Shown: positions 39,501-54,700, counted from the first letter of the stretch. The stretch: 64,000 bases of DNA from Ophioderma brevispina (GCA_023653785.1 JAMKCH010058083.1:124001-188000); one strand, 5' to 3'. Translations and numbers: made by a program. Notes: generated from the letters alone by a model not told the origin.

Positions 39501-42500
39501 TATTTTAATGCAGAAAACTAAATCTGTGTACATTTTTATCAAAATTTGTTGAGGGCAATATGCTTTTTAGTAGAAATTTAGTTTTATAGGTCTGTATAGA
39601 GAATGGGCATATCGAGTGGGCTATAGAACATATAAATCAGATTAGTATTCATGTAGATTATGCTTAAGTAGATGATTGTTTAACATTTATTGGTGTTTGA
39701 ATCTGTAACTATATGCATTTGCTGCTGAAATATATGTGGGCTATATATTAGCATAATGAGTTTTGGAGAGATGGGAATTAAGAGAGGTAATATATGATAT
39801 GCAAATTGTTAATTCTGATGGTGTGAAGAGGTTTTTTGTGCAAGACCATAGTCATCTAACTGTTCATTTCTCTTTTTCTCTCTTTTTGTCATCTTGGCCA
39901 GCAGGTCTGTATCACTATGCTTAGCTAAGTTGGCACTACGGTGAACCTTCAATACCTAATAATGACCAAATACATCATTAGCCACTCAAATTTGTTTATT
40001 GAAGGTGATTTCAATTTTCTGGCACCCCTGACGCGCTTTTCTTCTGATTTTTTTTTTACCAATGAAGTGATTGCAAGCTTAAAAAACCATGATATATTTT
40101 GAGATCAGAATGGGTATTACCTTAATACATTCTAAATGTTGACACATTTACTATGGCACCAATAAAATAGGCAAGAATATTAGGCTTGTTTGTGAAGATG
40201 AAAATCCATGTAAATGTTTGAGTTCCACACCTTTTCAGGCCACTCCCATGCACAACCGACTAACGCAAAAGTGATAGGTCCATTGCCCCGCCTTAGGGCC
40301 CCCTGTTGGGGTCCTTGGGCGCAAAAGCCGGTAAAGGGGTTGAGTGGGGCAAAACCCCCTGAAATATAGAGTTTTAATCTGCTTTAAATGTCTTCCTGAG
40401 TGCTAATTCTTGCACGTTTTTGTAAATTTACTTGTCGCAGGACGACGCTGACCATTGAAAACTTTTAAACCTATAACTTTTTGTCCAAGTTTGCCGGCAA
40501 TTCACTGCAAGTGCCACAACCTGAATTCTTCAAGTGCACTGACAGGCTCATCTCACCGACAAAATCAATATTGGGGAAACCAACGGCCCCCCTGCCATTC
40601 TCATCCCCCCTCTGGCTACACCACTGATTGTATATGGTTGATAGTTGGACTCAACCATTCATCAGTAAGGCTCCTCAAATCAAAATCAAGCAATTAAAGA
40701 GGGATGGACCCGAGTTCAAGTTTTCATCTGATAGAAGGACCTTCACCCCAAAACCCCATCTGTAGATTTTCATACCGATATTCAACCAGTTTGGAATATG
40801 AGAGCTGAAAACACCAATTGTAATCCCCATAAGAGTACTGTGTGAAATTTATGGTGTACCAAAGATGAGGCAATTTGCTCATAACATCCAAACCAAACAG
40901 CCTTTAGCCCTCATATTTCACGGGGCAAATGAGAAATATAGTAGCTTTCTCTGATTTACCAAATGTTGGGAAATCTGGGGTTCTGGGGACGAGGCTATTA
41001 TTGATCAGACCATGGCCCTTTAACTGCTACTGGATAAGATCATGGGCTGGACTAATCAGCAGTGATGGCATCATTCAAATCTAGTCAAGCCAGGTGATTG
41101 GATGAAGCATAGCTTTTATCTATACCTGGATTACACTACTCAGTAGTAGTGTTGAAAAACCGTTTCATTTACACATCATGATAATTGGGCGATATCTTGC
41201 GTGAACCTTACTAGCTATCTCCCGTATATAGATACATTAACATAATATATAGCTTAATGTATTAAATCCCATTGGCATGGAGGAAAAAGAGGTTGTGCCT
41301 TAAAAATATTGTCATATCTGGCTTAATCTTCAGTCGATTTCTTTTCCATTTTTTCAACACTTGGAAGTATATTAGATGTGCTTTATTAAAACAAATCCTT
41401 GCCACACTTTTTTCTTCACGTAGTATGAAGCGGATGGGTTCTCTAATAGCCCACGGGCCCTCAATCTAAATTCAAGCCACTCACATTAAACTTCAGGCTG
41501 ATAGAGCCACACACATATAGGGTTGTCAACATTTTCTTTTGGGTAAATGACCTAGACAAAACAAATGATATGAACATGCCCACACTTACTTGAAATCTGT
41601 TTCTTTGTCTTCTTTTCTTCCTCGTCTGATCTGGCTGGGGTGGGGATGGGGTGGATACTTTGGATGCAGCCCTTGGTTGTGAAGTCCCTTCACTCATGGC
41701 AGCACCAGGGCTGCTCTTTAGTTTTCCTGGGGATTTTACAGGGACTGTGTGAGGTGTTACCCATCCTTTGCTTTACTAACTAGCTGTCTAGCCAACTGTC
41801 GAGAGCTCTTTCTGCTTCAAACTTGCTTTGACTTCAGGTTGACTTCATGCTTTGAGGAGGCCTTTTGAAGATGGAGAGAGTTGCAGGCGTCTTCTTTGCG
41901 ACTTTCTTTGTCATGCTGAAGTCTTATGGACTTTCAATTTTAGCCACCCCATTTGATAGGGTTCTTACTATTTTTTCATGCAATTTTTCCAAGGCTTTGG
42001 CTGTTTGAATCATTACCTGCTCTGAAAGTTTACAGGTATACTCGAGACCTTTGACTTTGACACCTGAACTCGGGATAATATCAGCAGCTCAGTTCTGGTC
42101 TCAATATTGCCTGTTGACTTTGTTCTGGTTAGTGTAGCAGATTTAGATTTTGTCAGGTTAGGAGTTTTTGGGACCTTTGACATTTTGACTTGAACATCTG
42201 ATCCTGTACCAGCAAAAAAAAGGGCCACTGTTTCAGTGCCACAAGAAGTTGGCAGAGGATCCAAGACTGCAATAGTTCAAAGAGGGTCATAGACTGAAGA
42301 AGCGTCTCTGTCGTGGATCCTTAAGTACTCGGTTGGAAGAGGAAGTCTGAAGATTTGCCTTGGTTGAAAAAGTATTAAAGAAATGACTTAACCAAGTATT
42401 TAAATAAAAAAAAAACTGTGTGTCGGGTCGACAGGCATAATTTTAAAAGAAATAAGAGAAGAACATTAAAAAGCATTTAAGCATCTCCCTGTCATTTCAA

Positions 42501-45500
42501 ATAAAGAAAATAGAAAAAATGCCAATTGGGCGCACCAAATGTGAAAAGGGGAGCAAAATTGTTGTAAAAACTGCATCCCTAAGTTAGCGAGCTTAATTTG
42601 ATGTACGTAAAAAACTCTCTTGTCATTTCAAATAAAGAAAATGATAGGAGGAAAAACGCCCATTGGGCGCAAAATGTGTTTAAAACTGAATCCCCAAGTT
42701 ATAAGCTTTAATGTTAACGTAGGTACACCTTCCTGTCATTCAAATAACGAAAATAGAAAAGGCGCCCAATTGGGGGCAAAAATATGTAAAAACTGCATCC
42801 CTAATGTACTAGACTCATTTGATGTACATATAAAACTCTGTCATTTCAAATAAAGAAAATAGAAAAAAGCACACAATTGAGCGCAAAATGTTGTAAAACT
42901 GCATCCCCGAAGTTACGAGCTTTAATTGATGTACGTAAAACCCTCCGTCATTTCAAATAAAGCAAATAGAAAAGAAAAAAAAAAAGCCCCAATTGGGCGC
43001 AAAATGTGTTAAAAACTGAATCCCCAAGTATAAGTTTTAATTTAACGTAGGTTACACCTTCCTGTCATTGCAAATAACGAAAATATAGAAGGGCCCAATT
43101 GGGTGCAACATATGTAAAACCGATCCTTAAGTTACGAGATTTAATTTAATGTACGTAAACTCGCCTTGTCATGTCAAATAAAGAAATAGACAAAATTTCC
43201 CAATTGGCGCCAAATGTGTTTTAAAAACTGAAAGCCCAAGTTATAAGATTTAATTTAACATAAAAGCTTTATTTGATGTATGTACGTAAAATTCTCCAGT
43301 CATTCAATAAGAAAATAGAAAAAAAGGCTCCCAGTGGGCGCAAAAGTTGTTTTTAAAACTGAATCCCCAAGTTATAAGCTGAATTCAACGTAGGTTACAC
43401 CTTATGTCATTTCAAATAAAGAAAATAGTAAAGGCACCCAATTGGGTGCAAAAATTGTAAAAAAAAAAAAAAAAAAAAAAAACAGCTTTAATTGATGTAC
43501 ATAAAACTCTCCTGTCATTTCAACTAAAGAACAATAGAGAAAAAACGCCCAATTGGGCGCAAAATGGATAAAGGATTAATCCCCAAGTTATAAGCTTTAA
43601 TTTAACTAGGTGACAATACTGTCATTTCAAATAAAGAAAATAGAAAAGGGTCCCAATAGGGGCGCAAAATATGTCAAAAACTGCAACCCTAATTTACTAG
43701 CTTTAATTTGATTGTACGTAAAACTCTCCAGTCATTTTCAAATAAGAAGAAAAAATAGAACAAATGCCCAATGGGCGCAAAATGTGTTTAGAAGGATCCC
43801 CAAGTTATATAAGCTGATATAATGTAGGTTACACCTTCGGTCATTTTCAAATAAAGAGGTTAACCTCTAAATTTTTCGTCTTAATATCCTGCCAATTTTG
43901 CTTTCAACCTTTGTATATCCTCTTCTCACCGTAGTTAAACTCTACGTGGCCTGATTCATTTTATTACTTATAACTCTCCTAGTCGTTACTCACCTCTTTA
44001 TCTATCCCTGCAACGTTTTAACCAACACCCTATTTCCCAGCCGGTCGTGCAGAGACTAAAATCAAGAAGTGCTTTTAAGGCCATTTAAAACCTTGCAATG
44101 AAGTATCTTTGTCTGAATTGCATGCATTAACAACCAACACTTTAAAACTCCAAAATACTTAGTACGTAGATCATTTTCATTTTAAAAGAAGAAAAGAAAT
44201 AACATTTAATGAAAATGAATGACCTTCAGATATAGAACTAGACTCCTTCGCAATTTGAGAGCATTGGTTTCTATAGTCGGGCCCGAACAACAAATGATGA
44301 AGTAGCCTATAATATCAGCTTATTACCAGGGTGAGTCAAAAAACTTCCTGATGTATCCACCTTTGTATTTATAAGTAATGTTAATAATATATCTAACACA
44401 TGTGGTATCATAATTGCTGCCAAAGATCATTAACATTTGGTACGTTATTATATAGGGACCGAGCTACAGTCATTTGAATCAAGTAGTCACTTTTGCACTG
44501 TCCATGGATGGTATTCTGTGAAGGAAATTAGTGTCCAGAAGAAAATCAGGCATTTTTTGACTGGAGAATTAATGTGATGCTCTTTAATCCAACAAAATTC
44601 AGTCACAATTTACCATCGATACCCTATTAACGTTTCTACGTCCTCATCACTCATCACAATCATTTGAAATATAAACTTGATACATGTATCAGTTTCTGGA
44701 GGAGTTGAATGAATCATACCAAATGAAGGAACAGACATCGATGACAACCTTTTGAGGTTTAAAGTATTGTCTATATTTGCAGATCAAAATATGCCACATC
44801 TTGAAAAAAGTGTTACAAATAAAACTTACCATTATCTGTCTTTTTCACCTTTAAAATACCACTTTATTTGACATAAACATAGACATACCCTTATCATCAT
44901 TTTGGGGAGTCGTTTGCTTAGTTGGCCGCCGTGCATTCAAACGGGAATCCGTGGATAGGGGGAAAAGCTGACTACTTGATTCAAAAGACTATAGCTCGGC
45001 CTATACTTAACCGATTGGAATTATCTTGCAGCAAATTAAAGTTAATCTTTCCCATGAGATGGATGAGAAATGAAAAATTCATTATCTTGACCGGGAAAAA
45101 TGCCCAAAATGCCCATACATAGTTTTTATGCACAGCAAGAGTTGAGTACACAACTGCCATGGTAATCATTTACAGGTTGTCCTCAAGCATTCATTCAAAT
45201 CATCTGTCAAATTTTAATTGCTTTCTAATGGTGTAAAATGTATTAGAAACCATTTTAACTGTCAACCTAGATGCAAAAACAGACACATATAGGAATATCT
45301 AGATAATCTGGGTCAGGTCAAGTTTTCTTAGGGTCAGGTCAGATTTTCTTGAGGGCCTGCTATTGGTATCCTGGTAACCAGCGTTCAGGGGCTAGGGCAA
45401 CAGGGTAAAATATAGGAGGGACGAAAATCATGGGGGGGGAACAGTAAAAAATTATCTATAGGTTAAAAACCCCCTATTTTACGCAATTTATTTACCCCTG

Positions 45501-48500
45501 ATTTTCCTGAATTTGAAAATTCTCAACCCCCTGACGCCGCACTGACCAAGTAACTACACCCCTTTTTTTGTTTTTTTTTTTTCCCCATAGGGCCAGGTAT
45601 CGGCAGCTAAACCGTCATCACCCAATTGGTTTTTCTACGGAAATCCGATTGAGGAGGGGAGCTCTGGTTTACCCTGGTTTAGAACTAAAAAAGGGGGGGG
45701 AAGATTACCTACGAGGGCGTAAGCTCTGGAGAGCTAATGGGTGGCAATTCCAGCATTGACGTCAAGAAGGGCATCCATTCAATTATTCTTTTGCTCCCAA
45801 TAAATCCTCACACGGCAGTTTGCTGAGTGTGAGGTGATCCGGCCACCCCCGGAAGCGGGGGAGAAAAACCCCCCGATTTGAAAAACGTTGTTTTACTATA
45901 CTACTATACTCTGGCTTGACTGACGTAAAGGTGTTATCATCTGGAATATCTTTTAAACATGAAATCAAAATGATTAGTCACCTGTATCATTGATTAGATA
46001 CCTTTCTCCAGACATTTATATATCAGTGTTACATTTGCCAACAAGATCTATGACCCTACTGGTCACCAAGATATCAAAGAACAAATCAATTGTCCTACTG
46101 AGGGACATTCCGTTTTAGTTAGATGCCCTGATAAACCCCGATCAACCTGTGAGTAGACTTTTCTTCAATAGTACCTGTTGTCAAAAAAAATAAAAAGACG
46201 GATATAGTTGTACCTGTTGGTCTGGACAATTTACGCCAGCAGTTCCCCTGCCTGGGTGTCTGTGCTTGGATTCCAGTCAGGATCAAAGAGCACAACCATA
46301 TTAGCACCTGTGAGGTTGACCCCAAGACCTCCAACTCGGGTGGTCAGAAGAAACACCAAAAATTGATTCAATATGAAAAAAAAGATTGAAATAGGGCATT
46401 GGTGATTATCGGGTTTGAAAAGTATATCATTGCAGTTAACATGATGGTACATATGTTTTATTTTTTTGTTTTGGTGGAATTAAATAAAATCAAAGTTGGT
46501 TGATTTGTGAATTGTCAAGACTTTTTGCAACAAGAACCACCACACTGAAAAAAAGGAATAAGACAATAGTTGTCAGGGACTTTTTAGATAAAGGATGTGG
46601 GCAACATTGTACTGGGGGGCGAGGGCTTAAAGTAAGATATTTTTTGATAATACACCCCTTTATAGGTTGTATTTAAACATTATCAGACTTACGAGTGGTG
46701 TATTACGAGTCCCACCTAGTTATGCCATGCCATTTTAGGTTTCTGTTTCCTCAGTTCCATACAAGACTTTCACCACTTGTTTTTTCCATAACATTATCAG
46801 ACATGTTCCTTGGTTCCCCCTTCAATTGCATTTATCTTAAAAGCTGCAGCCAGATGCCTAGATTTTGCCAGATACGGGCACTGGCATAAGGCAGAGAAGA
46901 TCTTTGCATCTCATTAAATGCTATAAGTATTTAATCATTATGATGATTATTAAAATTCAGTGTCTTGGGTATGCTTTGGTTTATGTTCTCATTATCTTAG
47001 CTTGAAGTCGTTGATCAAGACTGCGGGATGCGATCGGTGGTACCTCATCCATTCGCATGTATGAATACCGGTCTTTCACAAAGTCTTCCATAATGTCCAA
47101 CATCTATAGAACAAATTAGGAGGAAATAATAGGAAATCCTACATTGGTGTCAAACAGCACATGATGTGACAATCATCTTGGAGGCATGTGGAATGCAAAA
47201 ATCCAGCATCACATGCTTTTACATACACACATTACACACATCCACCCAACACACAAACATTCCGATACAAAAAATTATACACTTTCCCCTATTAACTGGG
47301 GCCACGCAGCAAACCTGCACTTTAAGTTACCTTGAGTAAGGTGCTTAACTTCAATTTACTCTCTCTACATAGTGTATTATTGGATACCAGCATTATTTCA
47401 ATTGGAAAGGTAACAGACTAGCTGTAGATGAGGTGTGGCAATCCCCCTACAACAACATTACATGGTGGAGTCTGATCCAACGCTTCGAAAATGAGATGGC
47501 ACTCTGTTTCTGTGTATAAAGGTCCGTCCCAAGTACTTGAGGAAGGGCTCTCTTTAACTCCATTACTCCTCTCTACCCCAGGTTTGTTTTATCAAGGGTG
47601 CCGCATTTATTTTCAGTGTTGGGAAGGTAACAGATGCGCTGCAGAGGGAGGGTTGTATCGATCCCCCTACAGCAACACTGTATGGTGGGTGATCCAATCA
47701 CTTCGAAAGAGAGTTGGAAACTACCCTTACCTATTTACTTTTTTTAAATAAGATTCTCATCCAACAGAAATTTTCACCATTTTTGGGCACCTGTTATGTG
47801 AAATCTCTTACTGCACCTTTAATACTTAATATACACTGATGTACAACCTTCACTGGTGATGGAAAACGTAACCCACTGAAACACACCTGTTTGCTTTGTG
47901 AGAACAGCAAGACTCTGTGACCTTGTTGTTTCCACAGCTTTAGTAAAGACTCCACTACCACCATCTTGCCAGAGCGCTTCCAGTAACCATAGTGTAGGTC
48001 CTCAGCGAGGTCTGCGTCATCTCCAGTCTCACTGATGAGGAGATGAGGCCCGCCACTTACTAGGTCTGGATGGTTGCAGATCTACGCAATGTGATGAGCC
48101 AGCATAAAAAATCCCGCCAAATCATTAAACATTATCAATTAGGTGAGTGATGTGATCTTGGTCTGACTGATCTTGGTTGAATGCATATTTTGATACTGTA
48201 CTCTATGAAAATGTGGTTTGAGGTAATGGCATGCATGGATGAAAACTAAAAAAATACTTACAGTTTTTGTAAATAGATCACTACATTATAGTGACAATTT
48301 TGGCTGTAAATAGCCCCAAAAGCCCTGGGGGAATCGACGCTCTTTTCTTTATGGGCGCTGCCATATTTGATATTTTTGTAGATCCCTCTTCTGCACTGCA
48401 GCACCATGTGATTATGCCGGAAGGAGTTACAAGAACTAAAAAAAGACAGGATTCTTTGTTTTCGTGTAAAGTCGATATTTATTCAAAGAGCAGCAGTACT

Positions 48501-48685
48501 GGAATTTATAGCTTTATTTTTTTTTTTACTGAAAAAAATGCCTTGATGCCCTCCCATGTTGACTAATGCCTGGATACCTATTCCAAATTGCTCTGAATTG
48601 CCTTCATGCCCTTGCAATTTGAAGCAATTTTATTGCCTTTAAAAAACTTACCTTGTCCCCCCCCATGGTCCTTATTTTGCACCCT

Positions 48686-48747
<62 letters not shown>

Positions 48748-51700
48748 GTTTTTGTATGATATTGAAATAAAGTAGATGCTGAATGCTGAGTACAGTGTAT
48801 GTTGATGTTAAATTGATGTTGCGTAACTGACATCTGCTATATGAAAGCTTTATTTGAATTAAAATTTAGATCTAATTTACTGTAAACAATTAAAGGTGCT
48901 TGTTCGATTTATCTGTGTATTGTGTCTATGATATGAGGCCTGCACTGCCATAAACCCCCATAAGTCGTGGGAACAAAACTTGCGGTTTTTGATGGTAGAC
49001 ACAATAATGCATGTGCAAAGCCCTATTCAATACCGTGCTAATATGATGGTTAACCACTCTAAAACGGCGGTTTTTCGTTTATATCTTGGGAATGAAATGG
49101 ATTTGAGGGCTCAAATTTCAGGACGACAATGAGAAAAATACGGACTTTCAACTCTGATATCAAAATCGATTACTACTTAAGAGGATCGTAACACGCACCT
49201 TTAATATTAAAACTTCTATATATATATAAGAGCATGCTATCAGTAAAAGCTTAGAAAAGTATGCAGAGTGTATTGATAGTGTTTCTTGCCCCCCCTATGA
49301 GGTACTGCGTGTAGTGTTTTCAAATGTGTGGGAGTTGTGAAGGACTAATTCATTTTCCTTGGGGGCGGCATGCATTTATATTTTTTGTAATTCCCAAAAG
49401 AAATAAATTGTTATGAAATTTGAAATTGAAAAACTGCACGTTTTGTTGGTATGAATGATGTTTAAAAATCTGTGCATTACTTGTTGGCTTGAAGAATTTG
49501 CACTGATTGTTGATGCTTGTCCAATGCACTCACCACTCTGTGGCTCGTGAATTAGACACATCAACGTCTCAGCGCATGTGCATTGATTTAATTTCGCTCT
49601 CAGTGAGTCATACGCAGTTTTTAACTTAAAGGTGGATGGCCCGATACAAGGATATGAAGTTTTCATCTTGATAGATTGGCCTTCACTCCAAAACCCCCAT
49701 CTGTAAAGTTTTGTGCTGATATTTCAATCCGTTTTGATGGAGAGCTAAAAAAACGTGATTTGTAAGCCCCATAGAGTACTGTGTAAAATTAATATTGGTC
49801 AACCAAAATGGGGTACATTTTCGCTCATAACTTCCAAATCAAACATCCTTCGGCTCTAAGATTTCACAGGGTAAATGAGAAAAAATAGTAGCTTTCTTCT
49901 GATACCAAAATGATGATCACTTACGGTAAAATCTGGGGCTTCTGGGGTTGAGGCTATTTTAGCGATCGGGCCATGGACCTTTAAAGCATAGGGTTTACTA
50001 AAGTGAATTATCATTGCCTGTGTGTCAGAAAGCTGAATTAAATGGAACACACCTCAACTAAATCATATTTTGAACTATACTGTCCCACCTAACTCCATAC
50101 TCAGCCAATCACAGTCAGCAACTTGCTGATTGACAAAAACTAAGTATGTGATTCTGTCCCTGACTACAACTTTATTCTTTGAAGACAATTGAGACAAATG
50201 TAATATGATGCAATGTATAATGTGTTTCCACAGTAGAAATGTGGTCACAATGGTAGTAGCAAGCTTAGACTTCTCCATTCAAAATGATATATTTTCGATT
50301 CAAACCCAATCTGGTTCAATAAATACGATAAATTCCCTGACTTTTGTAAACAATAAAACCTAAGGATTTATCCCCTCTTTTAGTCCATTTTTCATAATTA
50401 ACATCAGCAACATCAGACTCATTTCCTTTGAAAATGTCACATATACCCTTATTACATCACATAACCAACCTGATTTCTTTCTTATGATGGGTATTCACCA
50501 TCTCCACCTGGTATTCTTTATTAAGAATGAGTTGACATTCTTTAGACTCCAAGTATTCCTTGTACAAGGCTGTCTGTGAATCCGAGAGACGACAGAAAAG
50601 AACCTGTTCATTCTTTTGTGGTAGCTGGAGAGTTGACTTCACATCAGATTTCATCCGGCGCAGCAGGTAAGGGTTAATTGTGTCTCTAAGAACACAGGCA
50701 CATTTGTATGCAGTTTGCACCTGAATTAAGAGAACAATAAAATGACAGAGATAGCAAGTGTCTTTCCTTTTAACTGGACAAAATGAGGAAATCTGAAATT
50801 TTCCTGAAAAATAAAATAAATCTGAAAAAAAAGAGTAGAGTAGGGCATAATGCAACTATACACAAAAACATGTCACTGTTTGATGGTGTTCTCGTATGTG
50901 AATGTACACTTAATCGGCTATTTACAATTTTTTTGTTTTGTCGATCACACAGACTTTTTCGTCGAGTTCTTTCAACATAATACCTCACTACTCGGGTTAA
51001 TTCATTGGTAACTGGGACAGTAATGTCAACATTTGCGGTCAAAAATAGAGTAACCGCAGTGCTGGCAGCTCACCATATTTCACACCTGTGTGATTTGAGG
51101 TGTTAATGACAGTCTGGACACACCATCTGGCTTTGTTAAGTAATGGAAGCTGTTGTTGCTGTGCTTTTTTTTGTGTGGTGTGTGGGGGAGAGGTGTGTCT
51201 TATCCTACTATTAATTGCGGGACCGGTGAGCATACACACACCAATAATGTGGTACGTACTTTATGGTGGGAACGGCACCAGGTACAACAATAAAACGTTG
51301 CACTCGTCAATTCAAATGCAGTTATATTCATTCTTGCTGTTTTCAACAAAAATATTCCCCGGTCCCCCAATTAAGGGTGTTTTCGGTCTATTTGTGTTTG
51401 GACTATCAAAACACAACACACACTTGTGTCAAGCCTTGCCAAAGCAGCTCTTTTCCATTACAGCGCCTCTACACAAGCTCCTACAATATGGTTTGCTCTA
51501 TTAGTAAGTCATTGCAATTTTACAAGCCATCTTTCACATAATATGATTTTATTTGAGTGGGATCATTTAACCCGATTATACCGGGGTGGGAGGGGGTACC
51601 GAGAATTACGTCAGAGTAACGTCATAAAGGTTGCATGCAGCAAAATGTCAATTTCCATAGCACACAGTGTAGAAATAGTGGAAAATTCTTTTTTTTTTCA

Positions 51701-54700
51701 TCAAGAAGGAAAAAAAGTTACAATGTCCTAATTTCACGCGGCTTAGTCCAGCAAATGTAAGGGCTGTGTTAATAAACTAAAAAAAATAAGAAATTAATTA
51801 CAAAGAAGTCAGAACATGTGCTCGGCATCTATTAAATAATCCTCTGTGTGATAAGGCACTCTTATTCATCAAATACACCTACTTACAACGCACCTAATAA
51901 CACAGATACCTATGTACACACACCAATATAGGGACCGGTAACTAAATCAATGTGTGCGTGCGGGGGCCGGGGCAAATATGTGGTGTTCTTTAGTCTAACA
52001 GTGAACAGGCTGAGTAAAAACAGGATAACATAGAACTAACCACAGTGCAATCTAAAAACGTACTACACCACATTATTTCTTTTTCAATTCGGTACCATAA
52101 TCAAGGTACCACAATTGTTGATGTAAAACTGGTTCATACGAGTACCTAAAATTAAGGGTAGGTGAGTATGTGTGTGTGTGTGCGTGTGTGTTGTGGGTGT
52201 GAGAGCATGGTCTTTGAGCACTGCCAAAAGTCTGTTGCAATCAATGACAGGTTTTATTTTTTACATGGAAGAAAGCATTCTTGTCTTGTCATATTAAAGG
52301 TGCAACTAGAGATTTTAAAGTATCCATATATTTTGTCGAATGAATTGATTTCATTATAGATTAGCACTCAATAGATTTCTTGCCTTGCTTTTGGCTACAG
52401 AATATCTTTAAGGTCCAATGCCTGATCGCTAATAGCCTCGTCCCCAGGGACCTTAGATTTTACCGGAAGTGGTCAAAATTTTTAAATCAGAAAAAAGCTA
52501 CTATTTTTCTCATTTACCCTGTGAAATCAAAGGGCTAAAGGATGTTTGGTTTGGATGTTATGATTGAAAATATGCCCCATTTTGATTGACAAATAATAAT
52601 TTTACAGAGTACTCTATGGGGATTACAAAATCACGTTTTTAGCTCTAACTTAAAGGTGCTTGTTCCGATTTTTGTCTATCGGGTTCTCTATTTGATATGA
52701 GAGCCTGACACCTGTACACACTGACCAAGTACCGTGGGAAACAAACTTGGGGTTTGATGCTAGATGTGATAATGCATAGTGCAACGCCCTATTCACTACT
52801 GTGCTAATATTGATGGTTAACCACTAAAACGCTAGTTTGTTATCTATATCTTGAGAAATGGATTTGAAAGTTGAAATTTCAGGACGACAATGAGAAAAAT
52901 ACGGCCTTTCATCTGATATCAAAATTGATACTACTTCCAGTTAAATCAGGGGGGCCACAGACGATCGGAACAAGCACCTTTAAAAACGGGTTGAAATATC
53001 AGCACAAAACTTTACAGATGGGGATTTGGGGTGAAGGCCATTCTATCAAGATGAAAAATTTATAGACTTAAATCGGGCCATCCCCCTTTAAAAGTGAAAC
53101 AAAGGTGATTTTGATTTGCTTATATTTCAATATAGGCTGAATTTCGTATTTGCTCCAATACGAAATTAGAAATTTCAAATTGTTCGTACCAAAGAATAAT
53201 TCTCAGCTTAACCCTTTCATATGGGAATTTATTTTTGATGCAAAGCTTTACATCAGTGCAAAAATCAGAGCTTTCATTTTTTTAGGGACACCTGATATGT
53301 GAAATCTCTCGTTGCACCTTTAAAGCTGTGTAATTGAAAAAATTAGTTAACAGATTAACATGTTTATGGATAAGAACAAAAGTACTTTGGAGAGTCTTGT
53401 GTCTATAGTCTCATACCACATAGGCAAATTATTTTGGTGTGGACTTATTTCATTTACAAGATCCATTATCCAAGTATCTCCAAAATTTACATGAACAAAA
53501 TGGCTTCAAATGAGCATTAACTGGCCTAAAATTAGACTGGTGTCACAATTCCTGGTCACTTAATCTCGTAATCCCACTGACAGAATAAGTGTTACATTTC
53601 TTTATAATCCTTAAAAAAATGTGACTTCCTTATCCACACAGAAAGTTGGTTATTTTGTGGACTTATTGTCCTGAGTAGAATTAGCATAGCCACCCATGGT
53701 TATAGGTACAGAAAACTTCTCCATAAATACAGTATGTTTCCCAGCTTGCCAGGGAATACACAAGGGCAAAGAGTGACCACAACTCCTCAGATGATTCTGC
53801 ATTGGAGAAACTGACAGGATAATGCGATGTGGTGTGCGGAACTGCCAACAAAACCAAATTGCACTTGCTTATTAGAGGCCATAAATTGATATATTGTATA
53901 GGTTGAGGATTTTTTCACCATGGGCCTGCAAATTCATCAAAAAACTGTTAACATGGATTAATGATGTACAGTCCTGTTGTTCACGGTTTGTCAGTAGAGT
54001 GATTGAAATACTAGTTTCACTAAGTTACCGATAATACTGTCATAAAAAACACAGTTCAGAGAAGGGATACTTTTTTTCGGCCAATAAGACAAGAAAAAAA
54101 AACAAATTGTCTCATTTTTGTTTAAACTTGGTCGTTTTAGCACATATTGGTCTTTTAGCGCATTCTTTTTCTTTGTTTTTAGGTTTTTGCGCAATTGAAA
54201 GATTTATTTTTTTGTAAATTTTCAGGACAAATATAGTGGGTCAAAAATGCAAGAATTTTTTTTAATCATTGCATTTCGAAAAAAAAAAATCTGAGAAAAG
54301 ACAGCATGCATTCTCCTTCCATTCCAGTCAATCTCCTTATGCTTGCATTCTGCTGCAGGTGAAACCTAATTGTCCCACAGATCCCACAAAAAGATTGGTG
54401 ATCGGGCTTTCTCTATTTCCCCCGTCTATGGAATAGTCTGCCACTGTGACATCAGACAGGCTGACAGTCTTAGTTTTCAAGAAAACTTCTCAAACTCATA
54501 TTTCCGGATGTCCTAAGCGGTGGGATTCTTCGTCCTATGCTTTCTTTTGCACTGCGCCTAGCATCCTCTTGGTAATTAGATGCAGTATAAATTCCCGCTG
54601 TATTGTATTGTATTTGTTTGAAATTTATTGGCCCAGTACATTGTAAAAGTGAAATACACATGCCACATAGAAAGCTGTTTTGGCTATGTGTTGTGTTAAA

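Larger units (their letters stand above)
52294..53323. mobile_element. MITE family C, outermost element of the nest
   Basis: The left end TTAAAGGTGCAACTAGAGAT and the inverted right end TTAAAGGTGCAACGAGAGAT differ at one base. Without the family A and B insertions it would be about 346 bp. The right end recurs at 47.77-47.82 kb and inner sequence at 28.5 kb. Confidence 0.85.

Noticed and set aside
42488..43859. Possible CRISPR-like array
   Set aside because: Repeats are long, diverged and contiguous, with no unique spacers, and the DNA is animal nuclear. It is a minisatellite.
48291..48566. 91-codon plus-strand frame
   Set aside because: No motif that I can name; antisense in an ERCC6 intron, and the frame ends in low-complexity sequence.
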